7,110 nucleotides of DNA. Source: Roseicyclus sp041163945 (lineage in GTDB: Bacteria > Pseudomonadota > Alphaproteobacteria > Rhodobacterales > Rhodobacteraceae). Position numbers and translations under genes: made by a program. Numbering within the stretch: the first letter of the stretch is position 1; every line of letters begins with the position of its first letter. The DNA lies in assembly GCA_041163945.1 (NCBI GenBank), contig JBEAQJ010000002.1, positions 1-7,110 on the forward strand. Direction: 5' to 3'. The notes beneath the pieces are model-generated. The model saw nothing but the letters and a program-made list of their open reading frames with translations, was not told the DNA's origin and ran no database searches. Below are positions 5,923-7,110 of this stretch, in pieces.

Positions 5923-6495
5923 GTGAACATCATTCTTCTGGGACCACCCGGCGCGGGCAAAGGCACGCAGGCACGCATTCTGACCGAAACCCGTGGCTTG
6001 GTGCAGCTGTCCACCGGCGACATGCTGCGCGAGGCGCAGGCGTCGGGAAGCGAAATGGGCCGCCGTGTGGCCGAGGTGATGGCCAAGGGCGCCCTTGTCA
6101 CCGACGAGATCGTCATCGGCTTGATCCGCGAAAAGCTGGCGCAGGGTGGACAGGGTTTCATCTTTGACGGCTTTCCGCGCACCTTGGCGCAGGCCGATGC
6201 CCTTGGGGCGCTGCTGGCCGAAATGGGCCAGGCGATCGATGCGGTGATCGAATTGCGCGTCAATGACGAGGTGCTGGTGGGCCGCATCGTCGGCCGCGCC
6301 GAAGAAGCCCGCGCCGCAGGCCAGCCGGTGCGCGCCGACGACAATGCCGAAAGCCTGAAGACACGGCTGATGGCCTATTACAAGCAGACGTCGCCCCTGA
6401 TCGGTTATTACCATGCCAAGGGCATGCTCAAGGCTGTCGATGGCCTGGCCGAGATCGACGCGGTTGCGGGCCAGATCGCGGCCATCCTCGAATAA
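5923..6495 (+). CDS. adk: Adenylate kinase, short-LID form
   Basis: Cytoplasmic adenylate kinase catalyses ATP + AMP = 2 ADP and sets the adenylate energy balance. Counting from the GTG at 5923 the protein has 190 residues and begins MNIILLGPPGAGKGTQ, as relatives do. Residues 7-15 are the Walker A loop, STGD at 30-33 lies in the AMP-binding region, and FIFDGFPRTLAQ at 79-90 is the adenylate kinase signature. The LID region (about 121-138) is short and has no cysteines, unlike the long zinc-binding form of 214 or so residues. VRADD at 136-140 retains the conserved Arg. An alternative ATG at 5917 overlaps the secY stop (ATGA) and adds two residues, but its ribosome binding site would be too close. 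The secY-adk order is typical of alpha-proteobacteria and many other bacteria. Confidence 0.96.
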   Translation: MNIILLGPPGAGKGTQARILTETRGLVQLSTGDMLREAQASGSEMGRRVAEVMAKGALVTDEIVIGLIREKLAQGGQGFIFDGFPRTLAQADALGALLAEMGQAIDAVIELRVNDEVLVGRIVGRAEEARAAGQPVRADDNAESLKTRLMAYYKQTSPLIGYYHAKGMLKAVDGLAEIDAVAGQIAAILE

Positions 6496-6499
6496 CGTC

Positions 6500-6548
6500 T
6501 GCCAAGGCGTGTCGGGGGGCAGGGTCCCGGCCCTTGACGCCCTTGGCA
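6500..6548 (+). terminator. Terminator-like inverted repeat after adk
   Basis: TGCCAAGGCGT at 6500-6510 pairs with ACGCCCTTGGCA at 6537-6548 over 11 base pairs with a single bulged C (6540) and a 26-base loop. It begins five bases after the adk stop, where the spc transcript could end. No T tract follows (AATGCG), so intrinsic termination is doubtful. The right arm contains the -35 box of the rpsM promoter, so transcription and folding signals overlap. Confidence 0.4.
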
Positions 6549-6562
6549 AATGCGCCTACACG
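6534..6562 (+). promoter_or_regulatory. Sigma-70-type promoter for the rpsM (alpha) operon
   Basis: TTGACG at 6534-6539 matches the -35 consensus in five of six positions. A spacer of exactly 17 bases leads to TACACG at 6557-6562, a -10 box of the relaxed kind common in Rhodobacterales. The predicted start point is near 6569, giving a leader of about 150 bases before rpsM. The location between adk and rpsM agrees with a separate alpha operon. Confidence 0.6.
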
Positions 6563-6718
6563 GCGGCTTCCCTATGGGAATCATGAAATGTTGGCGGGTC
6601 TGACCCGTCGGCTTTCGACCTGAAAGTCAGGGTCCTTCGGCCATTTTGGCCCCGGGGCCTTGGGTTGTGAAAAAAGGGCCTGGCGCTACGGGCTCGCAAC
6701 GCAAAGGACGAGATTACC
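6563..6718 (+). promoter_or_regulatory. Structured rpsM leader region
   Basis: No gene is visible here. Inverted repeats follow each other: TTCCC and GGGAA (6568-6572, 6576-6580) at the predicted transcription start; GGCGGGT and ACCCGTC (6593-6599, 6603-6609, one G-U pair); then two competing small stems, CTTTC with GAAAG (6612-6616, 6622-6626) or CCTGA with TCAGG (6619-6623, 6627-6631). A 12-base palindrome GGCCCCGGGGCC follows at 6648-6659. A run of six A at 6670-6675 comes next, and the binding site AAAGGA lies at 6703-6708. In E. coli S4 represses this operon through a leader pseudoknot. I cannot identify that pseudoknot here. Confidence 0.4.
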
Positions 6719-7087
6719 TTGGCACGTATTGCAGGGGTGAACATCCCCACTTCAAAGCGCGTTCCGATCGCGCTGACCTATATCACGGGCATCGGCCCGG
6801 CTTCCGCAAAAGCCATCTGTGACGCCGTGGGCATCGACCAGGCCCGCCGCGTGAACCAGCTGTCGGACAGCGAAGTTTTGCAGATCCGCGAACACATCGA
6901 CGCGAATTACTCCGTCGAAGGCGATCTGCGGCGCGAAACCTCGATGAACATCAAGCGTCTGATGGATCTTGGCTGCTACCGTGGCCTGCGTCATCGCCGC
7001 AACCTGCCTGTCCGCGGTCAGCGGACCCACACCAACGCACGCACGCGCAAGGGCCCCGCAAAGGCCATTGCCGGCAAGAAGAAATAA
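6719..7087 (+). CDS. rpsM: 30S ribosomal protein S13 (uS13), TTG start
   Basis: S13 lies in the head of the 30S subunit, contacts the P-site tRNA, and forms bridges to L5 and 23S rRNA that move during translocation. The 122-residue product starts MARIAGVNIP, exactly the family N-terminus, when read from the TTG at 6719. There is no in-frame ATG nearby, and AAAGGA at 6703-6708 sits ten bases upstream. The helix-hairpin-helix-like region YITGIGPASAKAI (21-33) and the S13 signature RGLRHRRNLPVRGQ (88-101) are intact. The basic C-terminal tail TRKGPAKAIAGKKK reaches toward the tRNA. It has its own promoter candidate and opens the alpha operon, with the next gene 15 bases downstream. Confidence 0.97.
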   Translation: MARIAGVNIPTSKRVPIALTYITGIGPASAKAICDAVGIDQARRVNQLSDSEVLQIREHIDANYSVEGDLRRETSMNIKRLMDLGCYRGLRHRRNLPVRGQRTHTNARTRKGPAKAIAGKKK

Positions 7088-7102
7088 GGGAGGGCTGGTT
7101 CA

Positions 7103-7110
7103 ATGGCACG
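7103..7110 (+). CDS. rpsK: Start of 30S ribosomal protein S11 (partial, by context)
   Basis: Only ATGGCACG is present, encoding Met-Ala and the beginning of Arg or another CG-starting codon (all CGN codons are Arg). A strong ribosome binding site, AAGGGAGGG at 7086-7094, lies eight bases upstream. S11 follows S13 in nearly all bacterial alpha operons, and Rhodobacterales S11 begins MAR. Identity rests on position and these three residues only. Confidence 0.7.

Noticed and set aside
6496..6718. rpmJ (L36) between secY or adk and rpsM, as in E. coli
   Set aside because: No frame encodes the short Cys/His-containing L36 protein in this gap; adk occupies the position after secY.

Overview
The window is a conserved ribosomal-protein cluster, the spc operon followed by the start of the alpha (rpsM) operon. 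High GC content, adk directly after secY where gamma-proteobacteria have rpmJ, and the N-terminal sequence of SecY together point to an alpha-proteobacterium, most likely of the Rhodobacterales (Rhodobacter/Paracoccus-like). The species cannot be named from this sequence. All genes are on the + strand.

Layout: rplN (L14), rplX (L24), rplE (L5), rpsN (S14), rpsH (S8), rplF (L6) and rplR (L18) are tightly packed, with overlaps or gaps of about 20 bases or less. A 156-base gap precedes rpsE (S5) and rpmD (L30). A 114-base gap precedes rplO (L15), and a 132-base gap precedes secY (the SecYEG channel). adk (adenylate kinase) begins at the secY stop. A 223-base gap then carries a good sigma-70-type promoter and a leader of about 150 bases, and leads into rpsM (S13). 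The first eight bases of the next gene, probably rpsK (S11), close the window.

Together the genes supply subunits of both ribosomal halves, the membrane channel used by many nascent proteins, and the enzyme that balances adenine nucleotides. No reading frame looks broken or foreign. There is no mobile element, CRISPR array, tRNA or rRNA gene, and no undescribed protein system is visible.

The less ordinary signals lie between the genes. Each of the four gaps longer than 100 bases holds strong GC-rich inverted repeats without a following T tract, whereas the tight junctions leave no room for such structures. Two starts are non-ATG: TTG for rpsM and probably GTG for adk. Adk belongs to the short-LID, zinc-free type. 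The rpmD-rplO gap can fold in more than one way and contains a repeated CATCCGG element next to the rplO ribosome binding site. No gene-free stretch exceeds 300 bases.
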